From: Onthophagus taurus
Taxonomy: Eukaryota > Arthropoda > Insecta > Coleoptera > Scarabaeidae
NCBI RefSeq assembly: GCF_036711975.1
Contig: NC_091976.1
Span: forward strand, 6,200,001 to 6,264,000
Direction: 5' to 3'
Length of the DNA stretch: 64,000 nt
In this document: in pieces, positions 1 through 12,120 of the stretch
Layout of the letters: every line of letters begins with the position of its first letter
Position numbering within the stretch: position 1 is the stretch's first letter
The notes under the pieces: model-generated
The model's database searches: none
The model's input: the letters and a program-made list of their open reading frames with translations, nothing else
What the model was told of the DNA's origin: nothing
Made by a program: the position numbers and the translations under genes

Positions 1-1
1 G

Positions 2-178
2 ACATGACTGGTCGGATACTTCAACCCGGCTTCCCCGGCTAACGTTGAGGAGCTATGGAAGCGAGTTGAGGTGGCATGGTTGGCCATCCCTCTCGCTACA
101 ATACAGCGACTTATAGACTCCATGCCACGTCGTGTAACGATGGTACGCGAAGCTCACGGGGGATACTCTCGCTATTGA
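2..178 (+). pseudogene. Tc1-like transposase, C-terminal end
   Basis: Frame 2 reads NVEELWKRVEVAWLAIP, then a segment ending MVREAHGGYSRY and a stop at 176-178. This is the characteristic end of Tc1-family transposases, in which a helix after the catalytic DDE domain ends in a 'SMPRR...GG.T.Y' tail. An in-frame TGA at 5-7 breaks it, and the expected SPDLNPIE catalytic motif just upstream is not seen. Only the last 60 or so residues are in the window, so this is a 5'-truncated or interrupted relic. The longer open frame at 76-306 is only a shadow of it. Confidence 0.75.
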
Positions 179-1425
179 TGTTTCTCCTTCCAGCACAGTT
201 GTGCCGCTCTCCATGTGAGAGTAAGTTACAATACTTTAGTACTACTTCTATACCAACTTTTTTTGCGCTAGATACACGCGTTCAGATTATACAGGTGTGC
301 TCGTGAATTATTTCCAACCGTGTATTTGGTTCTATTGTAAAAAGAAATTATCTCCGGTTTCGCTTACCCCTCATAATTCTTGAAAGAATTAAGATATCTG
401 GTTTTGGTTTATGGGGTTGTGTTTCTTTTTCCATTTCCTTTAAAATAAGGTAAAACTCGATAGGGGTTGCTATTTAAAAATGTAGGAGTGGTCATCCCCT
501 AAAAAAACTCTACATTGCATGGAAGTTCTAAACTATCTAAAAATGTAGTTTTTTTGATTCTGTAGTGATCCCCAAATTTTGAAATTTTTTTCTTCACTTG
601 TTCAAAACTTATAGCGCCGTCCCGCGAGTTTTGGGATACTCTGTATATAGCTAAAGTATTTTCCAGATTCATCCTTGAAATGTAATATGAAACGGTTAAA
701 AAACGCAAGGTAATTCTTTGCTTAAACGATGTATTTTCTTAAATTTATGTCGGTGCGACACGTGTTTCGCCAATATGGCATCAACAGGCACGACTAATGC
801 GGTGAATAATAATCATTATTCATGGGTGTAGAGTTAATTTCATCATAATTTAATAAAATTATCAAGTAGGTGGTAAGCCATGTAATCAACTTGACAAATT
901 AATAATTATTTGAAACTTCAAATATTAACGACGCGGTGAAAACGAAAAAGGCAGTCATGGGCAGCTAATCTTTGGTTACGTAATACTCAAGAGTCTAAAG
1001 AATGATATGATACCTGCCCGGTCACTTAATTATGTTTAATTATTAATTTTTAGTCTATGTAAACATAATTTTTTTCGTCGCGGGCACGTGATGACACAGT
1101 AGATGTTTACATTTTTTGTTGCTAGGTGTGGGGTTGATATGAAAAACTGTAATGATATAGAAAATGTACTTACTTCCAGGAGAAGATTCCATTTTGTAGA
1201 ATTGAAATAGCTGAATTCTACTTGAAGTTAATACACTTTTAACACAACCGAAGTTTTAAAACGTAGCGCACGACCGACGCTACTTGTTCGCACGCTCCGT
1301 TCCGAATAAGATCCTACCAACAGCTAAACGCAACATCTGCCAGTTCCCGACCCTTGAAAGGGACGCTAGTAATATCCCTCTACCTGACCCAATACTTAGA
1401 ATTCCTTAAATAAAAACTTCATTTT
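179..1425. other. AT-rich non-coding stretch
   Basis: No gene is supportable here. Around 600-650 the minus strand begins 'tatacagagtatcccaaaac', which resembles the 'ACAGGGTGTCCCAAA' ends common on insect mariner-like elements and MITEs, but no partner repeat was found. A patch of higher GC at 1260-1390 lies directly downstream (minus strand) of the RNase H relic and may be the remainder of the same retrotransposon. Confidence 0.4.
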
Positions 1426-1579
1426 TCAATTTTTGGCCAGCAATTTGGGATTTGAGACCACTGTGCAGCGGGCGTTTAACGTAATCCTAGCGTTTTCTAT
1501 CACCTCGTTGCCTGAATACACTACAAAAGAGGCTCCGATGCCTTCCTCGCTACGAGAGCCATCAGTGTAGATATTGTGG
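1426..1579 (-). pseudogene. RNase H domain fragment of a non-LTR retrotransposon
   Basis: The minus strand reads HNIYTDGSRSEEGIGASFVV, followed by YSGNEVIENARITLNARCTV and a stop at 1426-1428. YTDGS...G.G..F is the first motif of the RNase H fold (with its catalytic Asp), as found at the C-terminus of I/R1/Jockey-type polyproteins. The expected 'FQAELLAI' helix is replaced by a degraded 'VSNPKLLAKN'. Only about 50 residues survive, with no reverse transcriptase beside them, so the fragment is dead. Confidence 0.65.
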
Positions 1580-2339
1580 TGGCATATAGAAACTTTATTT
1601 TAATTAATTCAAATAAATACGAAACAATTAACATAAAAAAATTTAAATGCAATTTAACTCTCAACACTGTTCTACAACGTTGTCAATTTGTCAAATGACT
1701 CAGGTAAGCTGGTGAGATTTCAGGGTTATTGTGGGTTCAACACTTGAGTAAACGAGTACAAAAATAAATAAGTAAATTTTTACAAAACTGAGTGAAATAA
1801 TTAAAAATATTAACTTGTAATTAATACGAAGTAAATGAATTAACCAGTTTTAATAATTGTATTATACGTAATGAAATTGTAATAACATAACCAAACAAAA
1901 TAATAACTCAAATTAATCGTATTTAAGGAAATGAAATTTTAAGTGAAAGTTAAAATCAAAACAACGAACAACAATGAAATTGAAAATTATAACTTACAAT
2001 TAGCTTAATCTTGTAGATTACTGAAGTTCTCGGGTAAGGAAACTTGCTCTTCAAAAGGAATCGGTAACAAATATTCTTGATTGGATACGAATAATTCTTC
2101 GGGATTACTGGTATACTGGATTATATGGATCAGGAACAAGTTAATTTTCTTGTTTATTATTAAAGGTGAATAATTTTAATTCAAATAATCTTAATTAACT
2201 TATTAAATAATAAGTTAACTATTTTTGTGGTTATGGCACAATGGTGATTGACAGGTAACCTAACTTATGTTTTGGTTTTTTAAATGATCGCGGACAAAAT
2301 TTGCGTGCATTCATCGTCACGTTCGAAATCATACTAAAA
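1580..2339. other. AT-rich non-coding stretch
   Basis: Very AT-rich sequence with many ATTAAT and AATTAA runs. I see no open frame, RNA gene or recognisable repeat boundary. Confidence 0.4.
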
Positions 2340-4171
2340 TCAGCGAGCGGACACGCAATAGCAGTGTTGCCAGTCAACTCTCACAAAATTATGGTACAGG
2401 CTGTTTTTGAGTTGATTGGTATAAATTTTGACACAAAATTGCCAAGCTGCAAAAACATCAGTTAGTTTCGATGTTTTGAACCAATATTCATCTATATTAC
2501 TTTCTGCCTTTATATCATCTGGTATTTTACTATGGATGTACAAACGCCATTAATCATCTATTGCTTGAATATGTTCTTTTTCATTTTCATTAACTATTCT
2601 AGATACGTTTTTAATTATAGGGTATAAACTGTTTGGTTTGCTGTCATAGTTAGGATCAAATATAGCTATTTGGGATAATATGTGATCGTTGAAGTTAAAT
2701 CTTTTCTGAATTTCTAGGCAAAACACAATTAAAAATTTGCGACATTTATTATAAAAGTCCTGTTTATATTCTGTATCTAATTTGTCAATATTATTTAGAA
2801 CTTCAACTCCTAAGTACATATATTTAATACTAACAAATTCTGTATTTAATTGTAGGTCAATACTATCTGAATGGTTTCGATTTACATAATTTTGGTTAAG
2901 ATACGTTAATAGTAATGTTTTGTATGTTACAACCCTTTCACTTTGAAAACACTCATTTAAATTTGTAAATTTTGGCAATATCTACTGCAAAAAGTAATAA
3001 AACAATTTTATTTTATGGTCATTAAGGGATATGAATATATGTTCGGATGACTGCAGCCTATGATATAAATATTCTTGATTAAAATATACTTGTAAAAGTG
3101 CCCATTGCTGAAGTAAGCTGAGTTTGGGAGGGTCATAAAATTTTGTGCGGTTCGACATTACAAGTTTTTGAAAAAATTATGTACGTTGTGAGCCAAATCC
3201 TCACAGAGTCGAGGTAAAATTTTGCAAACTGCAGAAAAGTTATTAGTTAGCCTACTAAGTACAGAGTTATTTGACCCAAACATTGTGTTGCACCCATCAG
3301 ATGCAAACTCTATTAAATTATCTAAATTAACCTTTTCTGATGTTAATGTACCAATTACTTTATTATAAATGTTTCAGCAGTTATGCGTCTATTAGTTTCT
3401 TCTGAATCATTTTGAAAACATTGAATTAAGCTTAAAGATATTTTACCTGACTCATCATTAAACGTACACAAACGCAAATATTTTTGACACTGATAATGTC
3501 TGTTGATTCGTCTATTAATAAACTAAACTTTCTTCTTCTCATGGCCTCTACAAGTTTATCTCTTTGTGATTTTCCTAACACATTTTTAATAATGTTTGTT
3601 GCTTTGGTTCTTCCCATTGAAATATTTTGTGCGATTTTCGAATCAGGAAAAGCAGTTTTTAATAAAGATACCAAACGTTCATAAACATTCACTGATAAGT
3701 CGTGTTCTGCAATTAACCCTGCAATTCTTATTTCTGCCTTTTGGATCTCCTCTTTTTGTTCTGTATTTTTTTTAAACATTTGTAATACGGTTTGTTGTTT
3801 TTTCCTAATATTGCAGCGTTCGTACGATGCTTTTCACTCTTTCCATGATTTTTTATGACTGTTAGATCTGCTGTAAATACAACATCACAAAGTAAACATT
3901 TACCTTTAAAAGGTTTTCCTGAAAACAGAAAAAAATTGTCTAAACAGTAGGTAATAAAAAGCAAGAAGTTATAACTTTAATTCACAAACCTTTAATTTCT
4001 TCAAGCCAATCCTTAAAAATTGGATTTGATTTCCATTCCATTCGAAATTTTTTAGGATTTATTTTCCTACGATACTACTATACGTTTGATACGTATATAT
4101 TTTTTTCTTTCATCGGTTTCTGAGTCTGAATCAGAAGCTTTTCTCTTCCTTATACCGCTTGTACTTGCCAT
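2340..4171 (-). pseudogene. hAT-like transposase with BED zinc finger, degraded
   Basis: Read on the minus strand from an ATG at 4171: a short acidic start (MASTSGIRKRKASDSDSETD), a frameshift near 4075, then WKSNPIFKDWLEEIKG and a plausible intron (about 3990 to 3921, GT..TTTTCAG). The next exon holds a BED-type zinc finger (KCLLCDV...H.KSEKH). ORF 3779-3432 has the hAT-type block RRKFSLLIDESTD. After further shifts come NLIEFASDGCNTMFGSNNSV and, at 2978-2550 and 2543-2340, the C-terminal region with an in-frame stop. Known family logic: BED finger for DNA binding, RNase-H-like DDE catalytic core. At least four inactivating changes are visible. The hATC dimerisation end is not recognisable, so the 3' end is probably truncated. 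Confidence 0.8.
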
Positions 4172-4493
4172 TTCACACACAATTTTTTCTATTTCACCGA
4201 AAACGCACTACAGTCACATACATGAAACAACGCTTTAAAAATGATGTAATGATCATGCAACTGCGAACTGCGAGTAAAGATTTTAGAACAATTTAAGTAA
4301 AGTACCGAAAAATGTTTATCACTATCTGAACCATGTGGTGTGTGAAGTACCGAAGTGCATTACAGAGATATATTGAATGCGATTTTTAGTGTTTCTGCTA
4401 TTTAATATTAGATGTTATTTTTTTTATGTAATTTTAGATAGCGATACTCAGGATCACTAAGAAAAGTCATTTTTAATTGATTTTTATATTGTC
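4172..4493. other. Spacer between hAT relic and BEL element
   Basis: No gene. It separates the hAT start codon from the 5'-truncated BEL pol frame. I looked here for a BEL 5' LTR (TGTTC...GAACA) and did not find one. Confidence 0.5.
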
Positions 4494-7400
4494 ATGAATA
4501 TAATAGAAACAATTCGAAATTATGTTAAAATTATCAAATTATCTCTTCACGACGCGCCACGACGCTCAACTTCAACTAGAATACAATCTTCAGTTGAACC
4601 TTCAAAGTCAGGAACAGTTTTCGCGCCCATACAAGAACAACCGAGCATCACCGCTAATGACTTAACCGTATCGAATCATCTTTTACATTCGCACCACATT
4701 CATGCTCCGGTACTGTTGGCTACAGCTTTAGTACGGATTGAATCATCGCGTGGACAGTCCGTCATCGTTCGACCCCTTATTGATCAAGGATCCGAAGTTT
4801 CTTTCATCACCGAGTCACTTGTACAACAGCTTCAACTTCCACGAAAATCAGCAAGTATTCCTATTTCCGGAATTGGTTCACAACGTACAAGTATTTCAAA
4901 CGGAATTGTTACAGTTCAATTAAGTTCGCAATTCAATCCATTTCTTTCATTTAACGAAGAAGCGTTAATATTGCCGAAATTAACCGCTTATTTACCTCAA
5001 AAATATTCTGCTCAGTTACCGATTGAGCTACTGAATTTACCGTTAGCCGATTCAGATATCTCATCATCAAAAAGAATTGATGTGATTCTTGGTGTGAGTT
5101 TATATTCTAAAATTCTTCAAAATGGTGTTAAACGAAGCAGTGATGGTTCTTTGATTGCTCAGCAAACCGCGTTTGGATGGATTCTTTCCGGCGTACTGTC
5201 GAATCAATCACAATCAAACTTCAACCCATATGGTTTTCAGTGTTCGATAGATCGTGAATTCGCGGATTTAATGCAAAAGTTCTGGACGATAGAAGAAGAA
5301 TCAAGTTCTAAGCCGTGTTTATCTACCGACGAAATTGATTGTGAGAAACATTTCGTCAATTCACATTCGCGTGACAGCTCTGGACGTTTTATTGTTCGTT
5401 TACCATTTCGAAAGTCTCCGCGTGAATTAGGAAATTCTTATATGATCGCTGTTAAGACTTTTTCTCGTTCCGAGTTAAGATTCGCGCGGGATGAAAGCTT
5501 CAAGACCGCGTATAGCAAATTTATGCGCGAATATCTCGATTTAAATCATATGCGTCCCGTTACAGTGCCAGTCGAATCACCCAACTTCTATCTTCCGCAT
5601 CACGGGGTGATTCGCGAATCTAGTACGACTACTAAGCTTCGTGTCGTGTTCAACGGATCACAAAAAACATCATCTGGATTATCGTTAAACGATTGTCTTC
5701 ATACTGGTCCGAAACTTCAAAGTGAACTTGTTGATGTTCTTCTAAGGTGGAGACGCCATCCCGTCGCGTTCGCGTGTGACTTAGAGAAAATGTATCGTCA
5801 AATTGACGTTCATCAAGATGATTGGCAGTTTCAACGAATCGTCTGGCGTGAAAATCCTTCGGAACCTCTTCAAAGTTACGACCTGACAACGGTAACCTAC
5901 GGACTTTCATGCGCACCATATCTCGCAATTCGTTGTATTCGACAGTTAGCAGAAGAACATGTTGAAGAGCAGCCTCTCGGTTCTTCTGCTCTTTTTCGCG
6001 ACACTTACGTGGACGATATCATTTCCGGTGCTAATGACATTGATGAAGTTCAAGAATTAATCTTTCAATTAAATCGAGTTTTAATGGCGGGCGGTTTCCT
6101 AGCGCGAAAGTGGATTTCAAATGTTTCAAAAGCGCTCGCATATGTTCCTTCAGACCTTCTATCCGATACAGAAACGTTGTGCGTTCAAGATGACAATTCC
6201 CCTCGCGCATTGGGTATTCTTTGGAACAATTCGACCGATGACTTTCTATTTTGTTTCAATAATGACGATTTTGACTTCCGAGAACTTACTAAGCGTCAAG
6301 TTCTATCATTCATTGCGCGTTTATTCGACCCCCTCGGGTGGCTTTCTCCGATCATTGTAACTGCGAAGATTTTTATGCAAAATTTGTGGACTTGCAATCT
6401 CGAATGGGACGAAATCCTTCCGCATGACCTTTCTCTTCAATGGAACGAATACACTAACTCATTTCAAACGTGTCCGGTAATTCGCATTCCGAGATGGCTT
6501 GGAATTACTCGCGATTGTTCTTCGATTGAATTGCACGGGTTCGCGGATGCTTCGACTAGTGCCTTTGGTGCGGTAGTATATCTTCGCGTTTCAAAAGCTG
6601 ATGATGTTCACGTTTCTCTTCTTTTTTCTAAAACGAAAGTGGCACCTCTTAAACGCGTAACCATTCCGCGACTTGAATTGTGCGCCGCCGTGTTGTTAGT
6701 TCGGTTGATAAAACGCGTTCGAGCAACACTGGATTTCAACGAAGTTCCAATTTTTCTATGGAGTGATTCTACGGTGGCACATTCTTGGATCTGCAGTCAT
6801 CCTTCAAGATGGAAAGATTTCGTCCGGAATAGAGTAACAGAAATTCAGGAGCTTTCTCATGTTCATTGGTGCTACGTTCCGACGAAAGAAAACCCGGCCG
6901 ATTTGTCTTCCCGTGGAGTTTCAGTGACGAAACTTGAAGCCGAAACGTTATGGTGGAATGGACCGTCTTGGCTTCGCTCACCACCATCAGAATGGCCATC
7001 TCTTCGGCCCAATTCGGATGCCAAAGAAATTCCAGAAGCACGTTCTATCCATACATCCAACACCGCAACTGCTATGAAAAAAGGATGGGATTTAAAGTTG
7101 AAATATTCGTCGTTGAACAAGCTTCTGCGAGTCACTGCTTGGTGTAAGAGATTTTTTCATAAAGTAAAGACTAATTCAAAGTTTTCAGACATACTTTCTC
7201 CTGATGAACTGAACGACTCTTTAATGTTCTGGGTGCGCGAGTGTCAACAACTTCATTTCTCGGACGAAATTCAAATTCTAACGGACGGCCGTGTAGTGCC
7301 GCGTTCAAGTTCTCTTTTCCGACTTTCTCCGTTCATAGACGGTAAAGGTTTTCTACGAGTGACCGGTCGCCTTCGATTTTCAAATTTGGATTGGAATGAG

Positions 7401-8527
7401 AAGCATCCAATCATCCTTCCAAAAGATTCGCCAATTACGATTCTTCTGATCGACAAACATCATCGAGCTACGTTGCATGGAGGAACTCAACTAACTTTAT
7501 CTTCAATCCGACGCCATTTCTGGATCGTTGGAGGGCGAGTACCTGTCCGTTCGTTCATTCATCGATGTATGATTTGTGCGAAACAACGAGCAGTCATCAG
7601 CCAGCAGTTGATGGGCCAACTTCCGCCTTCAAGAGTCATATCATCCCGCCCGTTTCTACACACCGGTGTTGATTACGCCGGACCTTTTCATTTGAAGCAT
7701 CTTCGAGGACGTGGTAGTAAGACGTATAAAGGTTATCTTATTCTGTTTGTTTGTTTAGCCACTTCAGCCGTCCATTTAGAAGTGGCCACAGATTATTCAA
7801 CTTCGGGATTTCTTGCTGCGTACAAGCGATTTTCCGGAAGAAGAGGTATCAGTGAATGCCTCTACAGCGACTGTGGCACGAATCTTGTTGGAGCTGACCG
7901 TGAGCTGCGTTCCATGTTTTCTGCAGCGTCCAAAGAATGGAAAGAAAAGGCTAGTCTCTTGAGCTGCGACGGCACTCGATGGAAGTTCAATCCTCCCGGA
8001 GCACCACATTTCGGTGGAAAGTGGGAGGCCGGAGTAAAATCCGTTAAAGGCCATCTTCGAAAAATTGTCGGATCGAAGAATTCAACACCGTTTTGATTCA
8101 AATTGAGGCCGTGCTAAATTCAAGACCTCTATGTTCAATATCTGACGATCCGAACAATTTTGATGTTCTGACTCCGGCTCACTTTCTCATCGGTAACGCT
8201 CTCACCGTTGTTCCTCCTTGTAGACTCTCTCGATGGCAGCTTCTTCGTCGTATGGTCGAAGATTTCTGGAAGATTTGGGAAAAGTTTTACTTACAATCCA
8301 TGCAGAACGCTACGAAATGGTTCAATCAACAAAATCTTCCTCAAATTGGACAGCTTGTATTCATTCGAGATGAAAGATTACCTCCGGCGAAATGGTCTCT
8401 AGCAAGAATTCTTCAAATTCATTCCGGTGCCGATGGCCACGCTCGCGTCGCAACGCTCAAAACCGCAAATTCAACGCTTGTTCGTCCGTTCGCTAAGTTA
8501 AGCATTTTGCCATATTGTACAAATTAG
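4494..8527 (+). pseudogene. BEL/Pao pol polyprotein (protease, RT, RNase H, integrase, DUF5641)
   Basis: A 1,200-residue open frame (4494-8096) continues in another frame at 8093-8527. Domains in order: retropepsin-like protease with DQGSE near residue 96; reverse transcriptase with YVDD near residue 505; RNase H start GFADAS near 681; H2C2 zinc finger of the integrase near 988-1025 (C..C of CMICAKQ); integrase core with GVDYAGP near 1058, DCGTN near 1125 and GAPHFGGKWE near 1169. The second frame holds IQIEAVLNSRP and the DUF5641-like C-terminus. The break near 8070 looks like a short deletion that removed the usual linker and shifted the frame. The first 50-60 residues are probably not native because gag is gone. 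Apart from that single break, the frame is strikingly open for an element lacking its 5' end. Confidence 0.88.
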
Positions 8528-8760
8528 TAATGTTATTCAATTCTAGTTATTTTTTCACATTTCATTCCGTTTCATTTAATTCAGTCTTTTATTGTTAATT
8601 TCTTTCTAATTATTTCATTACTTTATTTAATGTAAAAGTTTGTTTTCCTGCCGCCATTTTTTTCTTATTTAGTTTGTAATCATTTCAGTTAGGGTCAATT
8701 TTCAAATTATTGTATTTTTTTTTTTAATTTTCTGTTGCCATTCGGCAAGGCGGGCGGTAA

Positions 8761-9005
8761 TGTTCAAAGTTTTTATAATTTATATATTAGTCGGCCGTTC
8801 CGTATTTTATTCGTTATTGTTATTCAGTTGTTCTTTCGAGTTGTTGTAGTCAGAGGTTGTAGTTGACATCAAAAAGCGTAATAAATCGTTCCGTGTAATT
8901 TTCGTTAAAAAGTAGTTTCAATCGTGATAATACACAAGTTCGATAGAAGCACTTCGGCTTTTATTTGCTATTCGAAGAGATACTTCTACTTATTCTACAA
9001 GAACA
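8761..9005 (+). repeat. 3' LTR of BEL/Pao element 1
   Basis: It starts TGTTC and ends GAACA (perfect 5-bp terminal inverted repeat), is 245 bp long, is preceded by a purine-rich tract, and contains AATAAA near 8879. These are the expected LTR landmarks. No second copy lies in the window. Confidence 0.8.
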
Positions 9006-9290
9006 GTAAGATTTTTCCTTTTTGACAGTTTTTTTCTAACACACGCGTTTTTAAGTAACTTTCTATAAGCGTCTCAGATTTTTCCCGCGCCTGTTTCGAC
9101 TATTTCTTAACAATTATAATATGAAAATGTATTAATATTAATTTATTTAATAAATAATAGTAACATTGTATTCTCGCGACTAAGTGTGGTAGCCTAAATA
9201 TTAATTCGCTTAATTTTAAACTCTTTGTCTCCTCGCTACCACCACCTCCCCCTTCAACTGTCTGTAATAGGAACAATTTTTTTAGGATGT

Positions 9291-10030
9291 CATTTTGCCC
9301 ATTTTTTCAGATACAAGTTTAAAGTAATAAGAAGGCTTAATTATAACAAAGCGTAAATAAAAAGCGTATATATAGCATTAATAAAAAAGCGTTTGACATT
9401 TAGGATGTCATGATCAATCAACAAGAATTTGAAAGTAATAACAGAACATAATAATAACAGAGCATTAATAAAAAGCGTTTAACGTTTAGGATGTCATGTT
9501 GCTCCTTTTTTTCAGAAATAAGTTTAAAGCTATAAGAAGGCTTAATTATAAATTATAACAGAGCGGAAATAAAAAGCATATATATAGCACTAATAAAAAA
9601 GCGCTTGGCATTTAGGATGTCATGATCAATTAACCAGAAGTTGACAGTAATAACAACATAATAATAACAAGCGTTTAATATTTAGGATGTTCATGTTGCT
9701 CCTTAAATAAGTTATGAAGTCCAAAGGAGTTTTAAAAAAAGATTTATTTAAAACTTTACAGACAAATTAAGATAAACAATTGGTAAATCTTACACCAGCA
9801 TAAATTCTGGGTAGAAGAATACTGAATTACAAACTAAAGTGGACTACAATATATATCATTCCTAATTAGCTTACTATCTAATGGTTAAACATACTAAAGG
9901 CTAGTCTTTATTTGTATACAGTGATTATGGGCATATAACTCCTTTTTTCAGAAACAAGTTTAAACCTATAAAAAGCCTTAATTATAACAGAGCGGAAATA
10001 AAAAGCGTATATATACATAGATGTCATGTT
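9291..10030. repeat. Imperfect 'TTAGGATGTCAT' repeat field
   Basis: The motif ttaggatgtcat recurs near 9292, 9401, 9487, 9612 and 9682, and weakly near 10019. It is embedded in longer similar stretches (gcttaattataa, aaaaagcgtatatata, cattaataaaaaagcg). Spacing is irregular (roughly 75-125 bp), so this is a decayed tandem or clustered repeat. It is not coding. Confidence 0.65.
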
Positions 10031-10043
10031 GAAGAATTGAGTA

Positions 10044-10289
10044 CTATGATGAAATTTTAATGAAATTTTCAACTGTCTCATTCACAGTATTCGTGGAATT
10101 TCGTAACTTTTTGTTGACAAGGTTTACGAAATGGCGGAGGACCAGGAATGTGAGGTGTTTATAAATATTTTGGGATATATCAGGATGTAAAGGACAATAA
10201 TGTTGAAGAGAATCAGTGTAGGATATCTGGGAAAGAATATTGGGATGACGGATAATATTAGGAATGTTATGAAAGATATTATCCTTCAT
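10044..10289 (-). CDS. Short open frame, unrecognised
   Basis: This 81-residue frame (MKDNIFHNIPNIIRHPNILS...) is rich in His, Asn and Ile. The C-terminal half has a helical look (IYKHLTFLVLRHFVNLVNKKL) similar to the C-terminal tails of some arthropod transposon proteins, but I cannot place it in a family. It follows a mariner-like fragment on the same strand. It is probably a fragment of a longer repeat-encoded protein rather than a gene. Confidence 0.3.
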   Translation of the reverse strand: MKDNIFHNIPNIIRHPNILSQISYTDSLQHYCPLHPDISQNIYKHLTFLVLRHFVNLVNKKLRNSTNTVNETVENFIKISS

Positions 10290-10389
10290 AACGGAAATAA
10301 GGTTGATGAAAGGGTAGGTATGAAGGGTATTTCAAATAAAAATTAGCATCTCTTGCGTCATCCTGTAATACTATTAATACTATTTGTTT

Positions 10390-10859
10390 TTTGTTGCTTT
10401 TTATGGAAATATTCCAATCTAATTGCATAAATAATCAGTAAGTTGTACTTCCTGAACCTTACAGCAGTGAAATGGGTAAAGCTGCTGCTCTTGAAGAATA
10501 CACACCACACGGTCATTTATGATGTCCCAAATTGCCTAGCCATGTCCGAAGTACTAGTGGTACTATTTTCATTTACATGTTCTAACATCAATTCTTTTAA
10601 TTGAGGAGTTCGAACTGATTTTGGGTTGCCGTTGTTCAAAAAATTATGTTTAAGCGATCCATTTTCTTCCTTCCTGGTTCATCCCTTCATCCCTTAACCG
10701 ATTTTCAATTCGTGAAAAGGTTTTTCTGTTGGGGGTTCCACGTTTTAGGAATTTTTGCCGATAACGGTTAGCGGCTGCTACGGAGTTTTCAAAACATTCA
10801 CCCAATGTTAAAAGCGTATCAGTTTGTTCTCCAATCGTGGAAGTTTCCAGTTCGGACAC
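10390..10859 (-). pseudogene. Mariner-like transposase, N-terminal DUF4817-type part
   Basis: The minus strand reads MSELETSTIGEQTDTLLTLG, then ECFENSVAAANRYRQKF, the helix-turn-helix region typical of DUF4817-type Tc1/mariner transposases. Further frames follow (TPQLKELMLEHVNENSTTST, then LQEQQLYPFHCCKVQEVQLT). At least two frame changes and stops separate these, and no catalytic DDD motifs remain. The related intact protein at 40896-41987 shares the same domain order. Confidence 0.7.
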
Positions 10860-11525
10860 TACCAGTTTTTTAGTTTTTGTTCAAACGACTAAGCGTGTTT
10901 ACAATTGTCAATGAATTCGTTTGCCAATTATCATGACCGACTTAGATTTTTTTGTGTTATTGAAATCGGAGCCTAACATTTTTACATTTAACACGAAAAC
11001 GGTGATCTTTATCAATATTAGCTAAGAGTGGCAAAAGTTTCTAAAGAAAATTTGCTATTAGAAACTGCAAAAATTAACGTAGGGTTACCATCGAATATAA
11101 AAGTTCTGACCAAACAAATTTTAGGAACACTTGTATAGCATTGTTTCCACGGACCGATCCAAGTCATAAATTGCCTAATGATTGACGTAATACTGGACCA
11201 AATTTCAGCACATTACCATAAATAGTGTTTAAGATATTTAGAAAAATGTGTTAAAATTTCCTAACATTGATAGCTTATATCTTTACAATTTGAGGACTTT
11301 TACCAATTTTTTTATATGAATTGTCATCATTTGCGCTGTAGTATATGTGGTTACCAATCTTCCCCGTGTCATCGAAACACCCTGTATGCAATACTAACAG
11401 CTCATTCATAACAGCCTTGAAAAATATTCAATAAACTCAGAACGTGCTGTCTAGTTATTAGGAATTAAATTATCGTTTACATTGCCACCATGAGCGTATC
11501 CGTGTGGGGTGTTTCCTTTCGTAAT
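10860..11525. other. Non-coding, with a mariner-like terminal motif
   Basis: No open frame. Near 11375-11392 the sequence 'tcgaaacaccctgtat' is the inverted 'ATACAGGGTGTTTCGA' end seen on mariner-like elements. It lies upstream of, and in the right orientation for, the fragment at 10390-10859, so this may be that element's 5' end. The other end was not found. Confidence 0.4.
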
Positions 11526-11864
11526 TTAATTCCTAACGACATCACCTCCGCGCAAATGGAGCAGTAGCCAGAGTTGTTCAATATTGGTAGAGGAGTTGAT
11601 AAGAGACGGGGTGATAGAGTGATAGGGGCTATCACGTCTAATAAAACGGTAACCAACTATTGAAACTAAATCATCGACAACCAAATCAGAGAGCCAGGTC
11701 TCAGAAAGAGCCGTTATGTCCATGCTCGAGTCAGGCAGAAAATCACGTAAGCTTGTAACCTTCGGCATTAATGATCTTATATTTAAGTGAGCGAATTTTA
11801 AGTTCGACATTTTAAAGCGACACAAAAAAATAAGAAAAGAATACGGCAAATCAGTACAATTCAA
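11526..11864 (-). pseudogene. Non-LTR retrotransposon endonuclease (EEP/APE) fragment
   Basis: The minus-strand frame contains LKFAHLNIRSLMPKVTSLRD followed by LSETWL and GYRFIRRDS, the N-terminal motifs of the apurinic-like endonuclease of CR1/Jockey-type retrotransposons (the E of SETWL is a metal-binding residue). It then jumps to STNIEQLWLLL, a motif that normally lies 40 or more residues later, so an internal deletion is likely. No reverse transcriptase is attached. Confidence 0.72.
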
Positions 11865-12120
11865 CGGTTTGACAAGATGGAAAGTAATATAACAAATAAA
11901 ATAAGTATTGGCGCAGTTTTAGTAATTTACTAGTGACTGAGATATTTTCTACAACTCACTCCGTTATCAAACAAAATAACAACAAAATTTAAAAAAAAAT
12001 TAAAAGAAAAACAAATAAAAAAAAAAGAATTTTTCATAACAAAATTAATTTTATGCGCATAATAACCGGTGTTGATTTAGATGCTTACACATTAGAGGTA
12101 GAAAGCTCGTCCAAATCCGA

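Larger units (their letters stand above)
4494..9005 (+). mobile_element. BEL/Pao retrotransposon 1, 5'-truncated
   Basis: This spans a pol polyprotein (4494-8527), a short 3' region with a purine-rich tract just before the LTR (ggcaaggcgggcggtaa), and a 3' LTR at 8761-9005. Gag, leader, primer-binding site and 5' LTR are all missing upstream, so it cannot be autonomous as it stands. No target-site duplication can be identified because only one end is present. Confidence 0.88.

Noticed and set aside
6769-7135. Minus-strand open frames within BEL pol
   Set aside because: They are antisense shadows of the pol frame and have no independent motifs.
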